The translations under genes and the position numbers were made by a program. Source: an uncultured Butyricicoccus sp. (GTDB taxonomy: Bacteria > Bacillota > Clostridia > Oscillospirales > Butyricicoccaceae). Taken from it: a stretch of DNA of 64,000 nucleotides. Position 1 is the stretch's first letter. Every line of letters begins with the position of its first letter. Below, one piece after another: positions 36,468 to 43,835 of this stretch. The DNA lies in NCBI GenBank assembly GCA_934532985.1, contig CAKTAV010000007.1, forward strand, positions 1 to 64,000, read 5' to 3'. The notes under the pieces were generated by a model that made no database searches, was not told the DNA's origin, and was given only the letters and a program-made list of their open reading frames with translations.

Positions 36468-37256
36468 TTAATAGAAGCCCTGGAACGGCTTTCTGCAAAT
36501 GCCGTTAAACAGCCAGTTATGCAGCGTGGTGAAGTCAAATACCGGCAGGTTGGTTGCTCTTGCTACCATATGAGAGAATGGCGGCAGGTCAGAGCACTCC
36601 AGCAGGATTGCGCCAAGGTTGTTCTCTCTCTGCAGCTTCAGAGCCAGCTCGCAAACCTCTTCGCCGAAGATCTGCGGGTTGTACGGGTGCATACCCGGCT
36701 CGCAGCGGCAAGCAGCGCCAAACTGGCTGATACCGGTCATGCCTTCAAATACACAGCAGGATGCATCTTCTACGCCAACATTGCGCAGCGTCTCTGCGGA
36801 CATCGAGCCTGCATCAGCACAAACAACACCGATCTTCTCATCCTTGCGCAGGAGCGGCTTGATCCAGTTAATCTGGAGCAGGGAAGACATTGCTACCGGA
36901 ACCGGCAGATACTCTGCAAGCTCCTTCTGGAAGTTTGCGAAATAGCCGCAGTTACCAGAAATTGCACGGCAGCCATGCTCAACCATGTACTTACCAACTC
37001 TCTTCAGCTCATTCAGAGCAGCATCATCGGCGCCGAACAGCTGAGAAATCGTGATTTCCGCGTCCTTCATCATGACCGGGAAGTCATAGGTCCACGGATT
37101 GGCAACATTGCCAGGGATCTGCGGATAGCCAACAACCGGCATAATGATGCCAAGCGGGTATCCGGAAATGTGCATAAATTCATCCGAGCTAATGGAACGA
37201 TTCCAGTCCGGAGAGTTGACGTCCATATAGCCGTAGTTTCTCGTGATGTTTTCCAT
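36468..37256 (-). CDS. Aspartate/glutamate racemase-family protein
   Basis: The 262-residue protein has the two-Cys arrangement of the Asp/Glu/hydantoin racemase superfamily: AISGNCGYFANFQ (Cys near residue 99) and GAILLECSDLPPFSH (Cys near residue 217), each near a loop at the active site. Family members racemise acidic amino acids, cleave maleate or act on hydantoins, so the exact reaction is open. It starts at ATG 37256 after AAGGAG. It lies in the region of the glycyl radical enzyme, separated from it by several genes; a 101-bp tandem repeat lies upstream. Confidence 0.78.
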   Translation of the reverse strand: MENITRNYGYMDVNSPDWNRSISSDEFMHISGYPLGIIMPVVGYPQIPGNVANPWTYDFPVMMKDAEITISQLFGADDAALNELKRVGKYMVEHGCRAISGNCGYFANFQKELAEYLPVPVAMSSLLQINWIKPLLRKDEKIGVVCADAGSMSAETLRNVGVEDASCCVFEGMTGISQFGAACRCEPGMHPYNPQIFGEEVCELALKLQRENNLGAILLECSDLPPFSHMVARATNLPVFDFTTLHNWLFNGICRKPFQGFY

Positions 37257-37310
37257 ATAGAATTTTCTCCTTTTTCATACAAAAGCGCTGGGTCTTATCG
37301 TTCCCTAGGT

Positions 37311-37613
37311 ATTGCCGTACCATTTGAAAACATACCCCTATGAAAAGACGTTTGCGCCTGTCTTTTCATACAAAAGTAAAATAATGCCAGGTCTGTTGCC
37401 CATCAAACAAGATTGCCGCCTCATTTGAAAACAAATCCCTATGAAAAGACCTTTTGTGCACATCTTTTCATGCAAAAATTAAATTGTGTCGGGATTGTTA
37501 TCCGTCAAACAAGATTGCCGTCCCGTTTGAAAGCATTTCCCAATAAAGAGACCCTCTGCGCACATCACACCAAGAACGATAGGGTGGCTCTTAGTGGATG
37601 CCACGCAGAGGGT
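37311..37613. repeat. Tandem repeat of about 101 bp, three units
   Basis: Units start ATTGCCG at 37311, 37412 and 37514, so the period is 101-102 bp. Shared blocks are CATTTGAAAACA, CCCTATGAAAAGAC, CTTTTCAT, and GTCAAACAAG or CATCAAACAAG. Unit one contains a perfect TGAAAAGAC/GTCTTTTCA inverted repeat. The third unit is diverged and runs into a larger repeat flanked by ACCCTCTGCG (37551) and CGCAGAGGGT (37604), which may terminate the alcohol dehydrogenase transcript. No gene is seen in this 400-bp gap. Confidence 0.75.
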
Positions 37614-37661
37614 TCCAAAATAATTCAGATCAAATTAACTCAAACTGTCAATGCAAATGCA

Positions 37662-38834
37662 TTACATTGCAGAGCGATAGATCTCCTCAGCGATCTCCGG
37701 AGTCAGCTTGATGAAGTTACCATGGTTCGGAGCACCGAAGAACATGCCGTCTGCCAGCATCTTAGCGTCTTCCGGCTTGCCGCCGATCTGACCGATGGTG
37801 GAGTGCAGGCCGATGTAGTTGAAGAACTCACGGAGCTTCTCAGCGCCTTCCATAGCGGTAGCCATCGGATCCTCAAAGTTCATCTTGCAGCCGAATACAC
37901 GGGTAGCGAACTTAACGAACGGAGTAACATCGTTGTGCTTCATAGCGTACTCCATCCAGTACGGGGTCAGGATAGCCAGACCGTCGCCGTGCGAGCAGCC
38001 ATAGTTGGTGGACAGCTCGTTCTCCATGTGATGGGTGCCCCAATCCTGGATACGGCCAACACCAGTGATGTTGCTGTGTGCTACGGTAGCAGCCCACATT
38101 ACGTTTGCACGAGCCTGATAGTTCTGCGGGTCGTCGATGCAACGACGGCCTTCCTTGATCATGGTGATCAGAACAGCCTCGAGCAGACGGTCGGTCAGCT
38201 CAACGTCCTTGGACTCAGAGAAGTAACGCTCCATGGAGTGAGACATAATATCAGCGATACCAGAAGCAGTCTGGTACTGCGGCAGCGTGCAGGTCAGTTC
38301 CGGGTTCATAACGGAGAATACCGGACGGATCAGGTCGCTGTCTGCACATCTCTTGTGCATGCCATCCTCATGGGTAACAACGGAGTCGGTGGAAGCCTCA
38401 GAACCGGTAGCAGCCAGAGTCAGAACGGTACCAACCGGCAGAGCCTTCTGAATAACAGCCTTGCCCGTGTAGAAATCCCAGAAGTCGCCGTCGTACGGAA
38501 CACCAAATGCGATTGCCTTAGCAGAGTCAATCGTGGAACCGCCGCCTACCGGCAGCATGAAGTCAACGCCTTCCTTGCGAGCCATCTCGATGCCTTCGTA
38601 AACCAGGCCGCTCAGCGGGTTCGGCTTAACGCCGCCCAGCTCAATATACTCGATGCCCTCAGCTTCCAGGGACTTCTTAACGCGGTCCAGCAGACCAGAT
38701 CTGATAACAGAGCCTCCGCCGTAGTGCAGCATAACCTTGGTGCCGCCGAAGCGCTTAACCAGTGCACCAGTCTCGGACTCTACACCCTTACCAAAGGTAA
38801 AGTATGTCGGGCTGTAGTACTGAAAATTATCCAT
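37662..38834 (-). CDS. Iron-containing alcohol dehydrogenase (butanol dehydrogenase-like)
   Basis: ATG 38834 (MDNFQYYSPTYFTFG) follows AGGAGG. The 390-residue protein belongs to the group III iron alcohol dehydrogenases, close to clostridial NADPH-dependent butanol dehydrogenase (BdhA/YqhD). The nucleotide-binding GGGSTIDSAKAIAF lies near residue 97, and the metal ligands are expected in SGIADIMSHSMER and GCSHGDGLAIL. It reduces an aldehyde or oxidises an alcohol, and could remove the product of a fermentative pathway in this region. TGTCAA at 38949 is a possible -35 on the minus strand without a good -10. Confidence 0.9.
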   Translation of the reverse strand: MDNFQYYSPTYFTFGKGVESETGALVKRFGGTKVMLHYGGGSVIRSGLLDRVKKSLEAEGIEYIELGGVKPNPLSGLVYEGIEMARKEGVDFMLPVGGGSTIDSAKAIAFGVPYDGDFWDFYTGKAVIQKALPVGTVLTLAATGSEASTDSVVTHEDGMHKRCADSDLIRPVFSVMNPELTCTLPQYQTASGIADIMSHSMERYFSESKDVELTDRLLEAVLITMIKEGRRCIDDPQNYQARANVMWAATVAHSNITGVGRIQDWGTHHMENELSTNYGCSHGDGLAILTPYWMEYAMKHNDVTPFVKFATRVFGCKMNFEDPMATAMEGAEKLREFFNYIGLHSTIGQIGGKPEDAKMLADGMFFGAPNHGNFIKLTPEIAEEIYRSAM

Positions 38835-39526
38835 AATTGACAACCTCCTGAAAAAAAATTGTGTGTCCATTCCACAGCGGAGCGCTGTTAGAACGGCATT
38901 TGTTTTACTATTTCGTTATGTTTATTTTACTGTATTCCCTCGGGTGAGTGTCAACAGAAAATCCAAACAGCAAATTTGATGATTTTTCTCCGTCTTTTTT
39001 AGTGAAATCACACATTTAGCCCCCCATAATTCCCGCATCGTCTTATTCTATTTTTACATAAACCATTCCGTAAGGTAACACTTTTGCCCTATTTTCCCTT
39101 TCCTTTCTCCGTCATTTTCCCCAATACACTTCACTCCACCTTCCTCGATTTCACGGAAAATAATACGAATAATTTCTTTATTTTTTACTTTGAATTGACG
39201 TTGTTCACAAATTATCCATGAAAATCCGTCCTTTTGCCCAAAACGCAGGCGCTTGGTTTTACAGTTCTTCGCTTTGTCAATTTTACCGAAACTCTCCCCT
39301 AGAGAACGTCCTATGGAAATTCCAGTTTCAGGGTTGTTTTGGTTTTGTCTTGAGTATTTTAATGTTCTTTTTGTTGTCACTTCTCTTTCTTTGGTGCGTT
39401 GTGCGCCACTTTCTTGGTAAGTCTCACATCAAAATTCCAAAGAAGATCGCGGCATTTTCCCGTAAAACCCTGAGAGAAAGCAAACTATTCCCGCGTGGAC
39501 CCCCTATTTTGCTTTCCAAAGCATTG

Positions 39527-39556
39527 CGCATAATTCCCCCACTTTTCCACATACTA
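39527..39556 (+). promoter_or_regulatory. Sigma-G-like promoter of spoVT
   Basis: CGCATA and CATACTA are separated by 17 bp. This matches the forespore sigma-G consensus (TGMATA with CATACTA) at five of six and seven of seven positions. It lies 58 bp before the start of spoVT, a gene known to be sigma-G-dependent in Bacillus subtilis. The stretch 38840-39520 is AT-rich and has no other feature I can support. Confidence 0.7.
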
Positions 39557-39614
39557 CTCCTACATCACAGAATATGGGAGGCAATAACGAAAAAATAGGA
39601 GGAATACGATAACT

Positions 39615-40151
39615 ATGAAAGCGACAGGGATTGTTCGACGCATCGACGATCTGGGGCGTGTTGTGATACCAAAAGAAATTCGCCGCACCATGCGGATTCG
39701 CGAGGGCGATCCGCTTGAAATTTATACTGACCACAACGGAGAGGTTATCTTTAAGAAGTACTCCCCCATGGGAGAACTGGGAAATTTTATCTCCCAGCTG
39801 TGTGATTCTCTGAGCCGCACCGCCGGAAACAGCTGTGTGATCTGTGACCGCGACAGCGTGATTGCCGCCTCCGGGCACGGAAAGAACGATCTGGTGGATC
39901 ATCTGCTCAGTCCGGAAATGGAAAAGATCATGCAGCAGCGCAAACTGATTCATCCGGAGGGCGACGCCGTCTATGTCACCGGAAATACGCAGTATCCCAT
40001 CTCCATGGCGGCACCGATTATCTCGGAGGGAAATGTCTCCGGCTGCGTTGCCTTTTTAGAGGAGCAGGGTACCGGACACAGCGGTGAAGAGGTAGAGCGC
40101 AAGCTATTGCAATCTGCCGCCCTCTTTTTGGGTCAGCAGATGACAATGTAG
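39615..40151 (+). CDS. spoVT: Stage V sporulation protein T
   Basis: The 178-residue protein starts MKATGIVRRIDDLGRVVIPKEIRR, the SpoVT/AbrB swapped-hairpin DNA-binding domain (residues 1-50). The C-terminal GAF-like domain (about 55-175) includes NSCVICDRDSVIAASG and YPISMAAPIISEGNVSGCVAF. SpoVT adjusts forespore gene expression under sigma-G. Length equals the B. subtilis protein. AGGAGG precedes ATG 39615, and both a sigma-G-like promoter and a terminator at 40170 delimit it as a single-gene unit. Its presence indicates that the organism makes spores. Confidence 0.95.
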   Translation: MKATGIVRRIDDLGRVVIPKEIRRTMRIREGDPLEIYTDHNGEVIFKKYSPMGELGNFISQLCDSLSRTAGNSCVICDRDSVIAASGHGKNDLVDHLLSPEMEKIMQQRKLIHPEGDAVYVTGNTQYPISMAAPIISEGNVSGCVAFLEEQGTGHSGEEVERKLLQSAALFLGQQMTM

Positions 40152-40169
40152 CCTTCCCTCCCGCGTCGA

Positions 40170-40213
40170 TTACCGGACATAGGAACAATCTCCCCTTGTC
40201 CGGTAATTTTTTT
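40170..40213 (+). terminator. Terminator of spoVT
   Basis: TTACCGGAC and GTCCGGTAA pair perfectly, and TTTTTTTG follows. Confidence 0.85.
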
Positions 40214-40234
40214 GAAATTTCGTAAAAATAATTG

Positions 40235-40263
40235 TTGACACACACCATACTCTATGGTATTAT
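40235..40263 (+). promoter_or_regulatory. Promoter of the tRNA-fMet gene
   Basis: Consensus TTGACA is 17 bp from TATTAT. A second TATAAT overlaps at 40260-40265 with 19-20 bp spacing. Confidence 0.8.
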
Positions 40264-40299
40264 AATTAGGCACTCGGTAAGAGCGCGATAATTTTATAT

Positions 40300-40376
<77 letters not shown>

Positions 40377-40378
40377 TT

Positions 40379-40414
40379 AAAACCATCTTTCATATGAAAG
40401 ATGGTTTTCTTTTT
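40379..40414 (+). terminator. Terminator of the tRNA gene
   Basis: AAAACCATCTTTC and GAAAGATGGTTTT form a 13-bp stem with an ATAT loop, followed by CTTTTTC. Confidence 0.9.
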
Positions 40415-40725
40415 CTGTTTTCCACTCTCCTTATTGTGGATATAGGGGCACTTTGGGGACAGTTCAAAAAAACACACCAGCCAATCAATGCCCTCTTACC
40501 GCGCACACGCCAAGATAGTAAATTTTACGCGATTCGATTGGTTTTCCTCACGAAATCACTATGAACTCAAAAAAATCGCCCTATTTTTCGAGTTTAATTT
40601 TTCCAAAGTTTGAAAACACGTTATTTCCCCCGCTTTTCACAGCTTGCCATCCTTTTTGTTCTCACCGTCTTTTCCTCTTGATACTCCCTTTATCCCACCG
40701 ATAACAAATATTATATCGATATACC

Positions 40726-40764
40726 AACAGCCCCCATTCCATCCGGAACAGGGGCTGTTTTTTT
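40726..40764 (+). terminator. Plus-strand hairpin with T-run near the ATPase stop
   Basis: AACAGCCCC and GGGGCTGTT pair and TTTTTTT follows on the plus strand. The minus-strand ATPase gene ends 14 bp away, but on that strand the T-run is missing. The 40415-40725 gap has one AT-rich inverted repeat (40564-40596) and no gene. Confidence 0.6.
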
Positions 40765-40777
40765 ATAATATGATTTC

Positions 40778-42088
40778 TTACGCGTCCTCTTCCTGACCCA
40801 GCAGATGATTGACGAACTGCTCCGCCGTGCGGCCGGAGATGCCTCCGTGACGCAGCTCCCACGCGTTGGCCTGTGCACACAGCTCCTTCTCGTCCATATC
40901 CAATCCTGCGCGGCGCGCCAGATGGGTGACGATATCGAAATACTCCTTCTGCGTCGGCTTCGTGTAGTTGATTGTGACGCCAAAACGATGTACCAGCGAC
41001 AGCTTCTCTTCCATCGTATCCGAATGGTGCATGTCGTTCGTGCGCTCCAGATCGTTGCGGTCGTTCCAGTTCTCCTTAATCAGATGACGACGGTTGGAGG
41101 TCGCATAGATCAGAATGTTCTCTGGACGGGTTTCCACGCCGCCCTCAATAACCGCCTTGAGGAATTTATACTCAATCTCAAATTCCTCAAACGACAGATC
41201 ATCCATATAAATGATAAAACGGTAGTTGCGGTTCTTAATGCGCGCAATAATGTTGGACAGATCTTTAAACTGATGCTTATAGATCTCAATCATGCGCAGG
41301 CCGCGGTCATAATATTGATTGACAATCGCCTTGATACTGGTGGATTTGCCTGTGCCGCTGTCACCAAACAGCAGGACATTGTTTGCCTTGCGTCCCGCGA
41401 CAAAGGCCTCAGTGTTGTCCGTCAGCTGCTTCTTTTGCAGCTCATAGCCAACCAGATCATCCAGCATAACGGTGTCCATATTATTGATCGGCTGGAATAC
41501 CAGGCTCTCCTCCGTGCCGGCAATGCGGAACGCCTTGTTCAGGCCAAACATACCGACGCCATAGGCACGGTAGAATCCCGTGACATACTGGAAGAATCCG
41601 TTGGCATCCTTTGCCCCCTCCAGCTGCTCGCTCAGTGCGCGTACCTTCTCACTGACATTCTTGTTATACATCAGTTCTTTCTTGACAATCGCCTTATAAT
41701 GAGTCAGACGGGTGAAGCAGTCGATACCCAGCGCCTCCTCAATACGACTGAAATCATAATGAAACAGCTGATAAAACGCATCAAAGTCACCGGTCGCAAA
41801 CGCATTGACGCTGCCGTCATTTGCGCCGACTTTTTCGCAGGTCAGGCTGAACGGATTTTCATCCGTAATCAGCAGGAACGTCAGATAATTGCACCACAAG
41901 TTTTTATCAAACGCATAATCCGTCGCCACCTTAAGCAGGTGCTTGACCTGCGTGAATACGCGGGTAACCAGCTCGTCCTTCGGCACCTCGCCACTGTCCA
42001 AATCCTTAAAAATACCACTCAGCTGCATGAGGATGGAATCCTTCGGCATATCGCCGTAAATCAACAACTTGGATACAATACGATACAT
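40778..42088 (-). CDS. DUF815-family AAA+ ATPase
   Basis: ATG 42088 (MYRIVSKLLIYGDMP) follows CAGGAG; upstream extension to 42187 has no site. The 436-residue protein has an N-terminal helical region (1-190) and a C-terminal P-loop ATPase domain. Walker A is GDSGTGKST (near residue 242), Walker B is FIIYMDDLSFEEFE near residue 289 and ILIYATSNRRHL near residue 322 resembles sensor 1. This is the DUF815 arrangement, a soluble AAA+ protein of unknown task. It stands alone next to tRNA-fMet and a small lipoprotein gene. Confidence 0.88.
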   Translation of the reverse strand: MYRIVSKLLIYGDMPKDSILMQLSGIFKDLDSGEVPKDELVTRVFTQVKHLLKVATDYAFDKNLWCNYLTFLLITDENPFSLTCEKVGANDGSVNAFATGDFDAFYQLFHYDFSRIEEALGIDCFTRLTHYKAIVKKELMYNKNVSEKVRALSEQLEGAKDANGFFQYVTGFYRAYGVGMFGLNKAFRIAGTEESLVFQPINNMDTVMLDDLVGYELQKKQLTDNTEAFVAGRKANNVLLFGDSGTGKSTSIKAIVNQYYDRGLRMIEIYKHQFKDLSNIIARIKNRNYRFIIYMDDLSFEEFEIEYKFLKAVIEGGVETRPENILIYATSNRRHLIKENWNDRNDLERTNDMHHSDTMEEKLSLVHRFGVTINYTKPTQKEYFDIVTHLARRAGLDMDEKELCAQANAWELRHGGISGRTAEQFVNHLLGQEEDA

Positions 42089-42245
42089 GAAAAACACTCC
42101 TGTTCCCCCCGACTTCCTGTCGGTTCTTTTCATTCCAATTATGGTTAGTATAGCACGCAAAATCTTGTTTGTGAAGCAATCACCCAACGGATTCTCTTCC
42201 TTTTCTTTTGTAACACTTTTGCGGTAACCTTACTGTGCACAATCC

Positions 42246-42274
42246 TTGACACAAGACACCCAATTTGATATACT
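42246..42274 (+). promoter_or_regulatory. Promoter of the small lipoprotein gene
   Basis: TTGACA and TATACT are separated by exactly 17 bp. The leader to ATG 42365 is about 85 nt. Confidence 0.8.
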
Positions 42275-42364
42275 GCACGTAAGTGTAATGTTACATATTT
42301 GTACAGGCAATGCCGCTAACCGGACACACCGTTCCACCATACCAAAACGAGGAGGGGTATCTCT

Positions 42365-42739
42365 ATGAAAAAGAAACTTATCACGCTGACATCCTGCACC
42401 GCTCTGTCACTCGCCCTGCTATGCAGCTGCGGGGCATCCGCAGACAAATATGCCGACAGCAAGTACACCGGTACCTGGGCGGCTACAACTGCAGTTTATG
42501 CCGGTATGACTCTAGACGCCGAGCAGGTATTTGACGAATTTACGCTGACCTTGGATCCTAGCGGCAAGGCTACTGCCAATGTCAACGGCGAAGAAGAGTT
42601 TGGTGACTGGGAAGAAACCGATTCCGGAGTCAAGCTGACGGATGACTCCGAGCAAGTCATGGACTTCACTGCAGATGGAAGTGCTCTGACTATCGAGCAA
42701 GATGGTGTCCTCGTCACATTTGAGCAGGTACAGGAATAA
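42365..42739 (+). CDS. Small lipoprotein with a lipocalin-like beta domain
   Basis: The 124-residue protein has a lipoprotein signal (MKKKLITLTSCTALSLALLC) with the modified Cys likely in the LLCSCG region near residue 20. The mature part is rich in alternating Thr, Val, Asp and Trp. KYTGTWAATTAVYAGM and a following FTLTLDPSGKATANV/GVLVTFEQV pattern suggest a small beta-barrel like those of lipocalin-type or META-like lipoproteins. Function is unknown. AGGAGG precedes ATG 42365 and a consensus promoter lies upstream. A terminator at 42785-42826 ends it. Confidence 0.8.
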   Translation: MKKKLITLTSCTALSLALLCSCGASADKYADSKYTGTWAATTAVYAGMTLDAEQVFDEFTLTLDPSGKATANVNGEEEFGDWEETDSGVKLTDDSEQVMDFTADGSALTIEQDGVLVTFEQVQE

Positions 42740-42784
42740 TCCAAATTCAGTTTTTCATCCACATATAACCAACTATAGTTTCCG

Positions 42785-42826
42785 TTCCGGTGGCTCGCTC
42801 TGCGCGGGCTTCCGGAATATTTTTTG
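42785..42826 (+). terminator. Terminator of the lipoprotein gene
   Basis: TTCCGG and CCGGAA, with flanking GG/CC pairs, form a stem followed by TATTTTTTG. Confidence 0.65.
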
Positions 42827-43047
42827 TGCCTTTCATCAGATAGGATATACCATTTCTCATGCGGATTTTCCGAAATTTGTGAAATTCCAATTAAGGCATC
42901 TGTCAATTTTTCGCAACCATCTTGTAAAACGCTCTTCATGATTCGCTCCGTCTATGTCCTCGTGTCAAGGATTTTGAGTATCTTTGTCTTTCTTGCAACA
43001 ACAACTGTGCCGAATCACAGATTGAAATGTGCACAAAGTCTGGTTGG

Positions 43048-43143
43048 TCATTTTGGGCATGCTGCGCACATATTTTTCATCTCTCTATCTATTATATCTA
43101 TTATATTCTCGAAATATTTATATTTTTTATGATATATGCCCAT
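43048..43143 (-). CDS. Small 31-residue protein, divergent from the tandem peptides
   Basis: ATG 43143 follows a full AAGGAGG site with 9-base spacing on the minus strand, so a translated product is likely. The 31-residue sequence is unrelated to the tandem peptides in detail. It begins MGIYHKKYKYF, continues with an amphipathic Ile/Asp-rich helix and ends with CAACPK, a C-terminal CxxC pair. It has no membrane span. The gene faces away from the three tandem peptide genes across a 160-bp spacer. Function is unknown; a chance open frame cannot be excluded without translation data. Confidence 0.5.
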   Translation of the reverse strand: MGIYHKKYKYFENIIDIIDREMKNMCAACPK

Positions 43144-43178
43144 AGACTTTCCTCCTTGTTTGCTGTAATATATGGGCA
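43135..43178. repeat. Inverted repeat between the divergent small genes
   Basis: TGCCCATA (43137-43144) and TATGGGCA (43171-43178) form an 8-bp inverted repeat separated by 26 bp. It overlaps the start of the minus-strand small ORF and its ribosome binding site, so pairing in that mRNA could hide the site. Confidence 0.45.
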
Positions 43179-43303
43179 AGCTAAAGAGAGCAGAACAGAG
43201 AAAAAACAAAGAGTCTGCGAAGCGCAGCCGAAGAAAAGGAAAACGCAAAAATTATGCAAGATTTTCTTTTCATCCTGCATTTTTCAAAAAGGAGGTTATC
43301 ATC

Positions 43304-43399
43304 ATGACGGCTAGAAATATGTGGAGAGCATTCGCTCATATGTGTGATTCCTGCGGCGGCTTTACCATGCAGCAGCATCGCGACATGAACAGAAGATAA
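43304..43399 (+). CDS. 31-residue peptide, tandem copy 1
   Basis: The gene has AAGGAGG 8 bases before ATG 43304. The product starts MTARNMWRAF and contains HMCDSCGGF (His12, Cys14, Cys17) and QQHRDMN (His25). That spacing, H-x-C-x2-C-x7-H, could bind a metal ion. There is no signal peptide or membrane span, and the ends are basic. It is in frame with upstream codons from ATG 43172, but those have no ribosome binding site. No known family is recognised. Copies 2 and 3 follow at exactly 141-bp intervals. Confidence 0.8.
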   Translation: MTARNMWRAFAHMCDSCGGFTMQQHRDMNRR

Positions 43400-43444
43400 G
43401 TTATTCACCAGCTATTGTAATTATTTATTAAGGAGGTCAGTACC

Positions 43445-43540
43445 ATGACGGCAAGAAATATGTGGAGAGCATTCGCTCATATGTGTGATTCCTGCGGCGG
43501 CTTTACTATGCAGCAGCACCGCGACATGAACAGAAAGTAA
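43445..43540 (+). CDS. 31-residue peptide, tandem copy 2
   Basis: This second copy is identical to copy 1 except for the last residue (Lys for Arg). Relative to copy 1 three other codons (Ala3, Thr21, His25) changed only at the third position. AAGGAGG lies 8 bases upstream of ATG 43445. The intergenic part of the unit is also conserved. Conservation of protein over nucleotides indicates that the peptide is made and selected. Confidence 0.8.
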   Translation: MTARNMWRAFAHMCDSCGGFTMQQHRDMNRK

Positions 43541-43585
43541 GTTATTCACCCGCTATCGTAACAGTTGATAAAGGAGGTCAGTACC

Positions 43586-43681
43586 ATGACGGCAAGAAAT
43601 ATGTGGAGAGCATTCTCTCATATGTGTGATTCCTGCGGCGGCTTTACTATGCAGCAGCACCGCGATACCAATCGAAAGTAA
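43586..43681 (+). CDS. 31-residue peptide, tandem copy 3
   Basis: The third copy differs from copy 2 by Ser for Ala at residue 11 and Thr for Met at residue 28; Asp27, Asn29 and Arg30 have synonymous changes. The Cys and His positions (12, 14, 17, 25) are unchanged in all three copies. AAAGGAGG precedes ATG 43586. A terminator at 43716-43758 closes the set, so the three genes probably share one transcript. Confidence 0.8.
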   Translation: MTARNMWRAFSHMCDSCGGFTMQQHRDTNRK

Positions 43682-43715
43682 GGTGATTGGATGAGTGAAT
43701 CTGACGTGAAGATCT

Positions 43716-43758
43716 AACCCTTATGACTTTGTGTAATGACAGGTCATAAGGGTTTTTT
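43716..43758 (+). terminator. Terminator of the tandem peptide genes
   Basis: AACCCTTATGAC and GTCATAAGGGTT pair perfectly over 12 bp, followed by TTTTCA. Confidence 0.88.
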
Positions 43759-43783
43759 CATATCCAAAACCGTAAATTGGCAT

Positions 43784-43816
43784 GAAAAAACACAGGACAG
43801 CCATGCCATCCTGTGT
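43784..43816 (-). terminator. Terminator of the yibE-like gene
   Basis: ACACAGGA and TCCTGTGT pair with an 11-nt loop; on the minus strand TTTTTT follows. It lies 20 bp past the stop at 43836. Confidence 0.85.
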
Positions 43817-43835
43817 CCTCATAAAAAGAGTCTGT

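Noticed and set aside
43172..43399. A 75-residue fusion of a Lys/Arg-rich leader with the first tandem peptide
   Set aside because: No ribosome binding site precedes ATG 43172, while AAGGAGG precedes the internal ATG, and the other two copies have no such leader.
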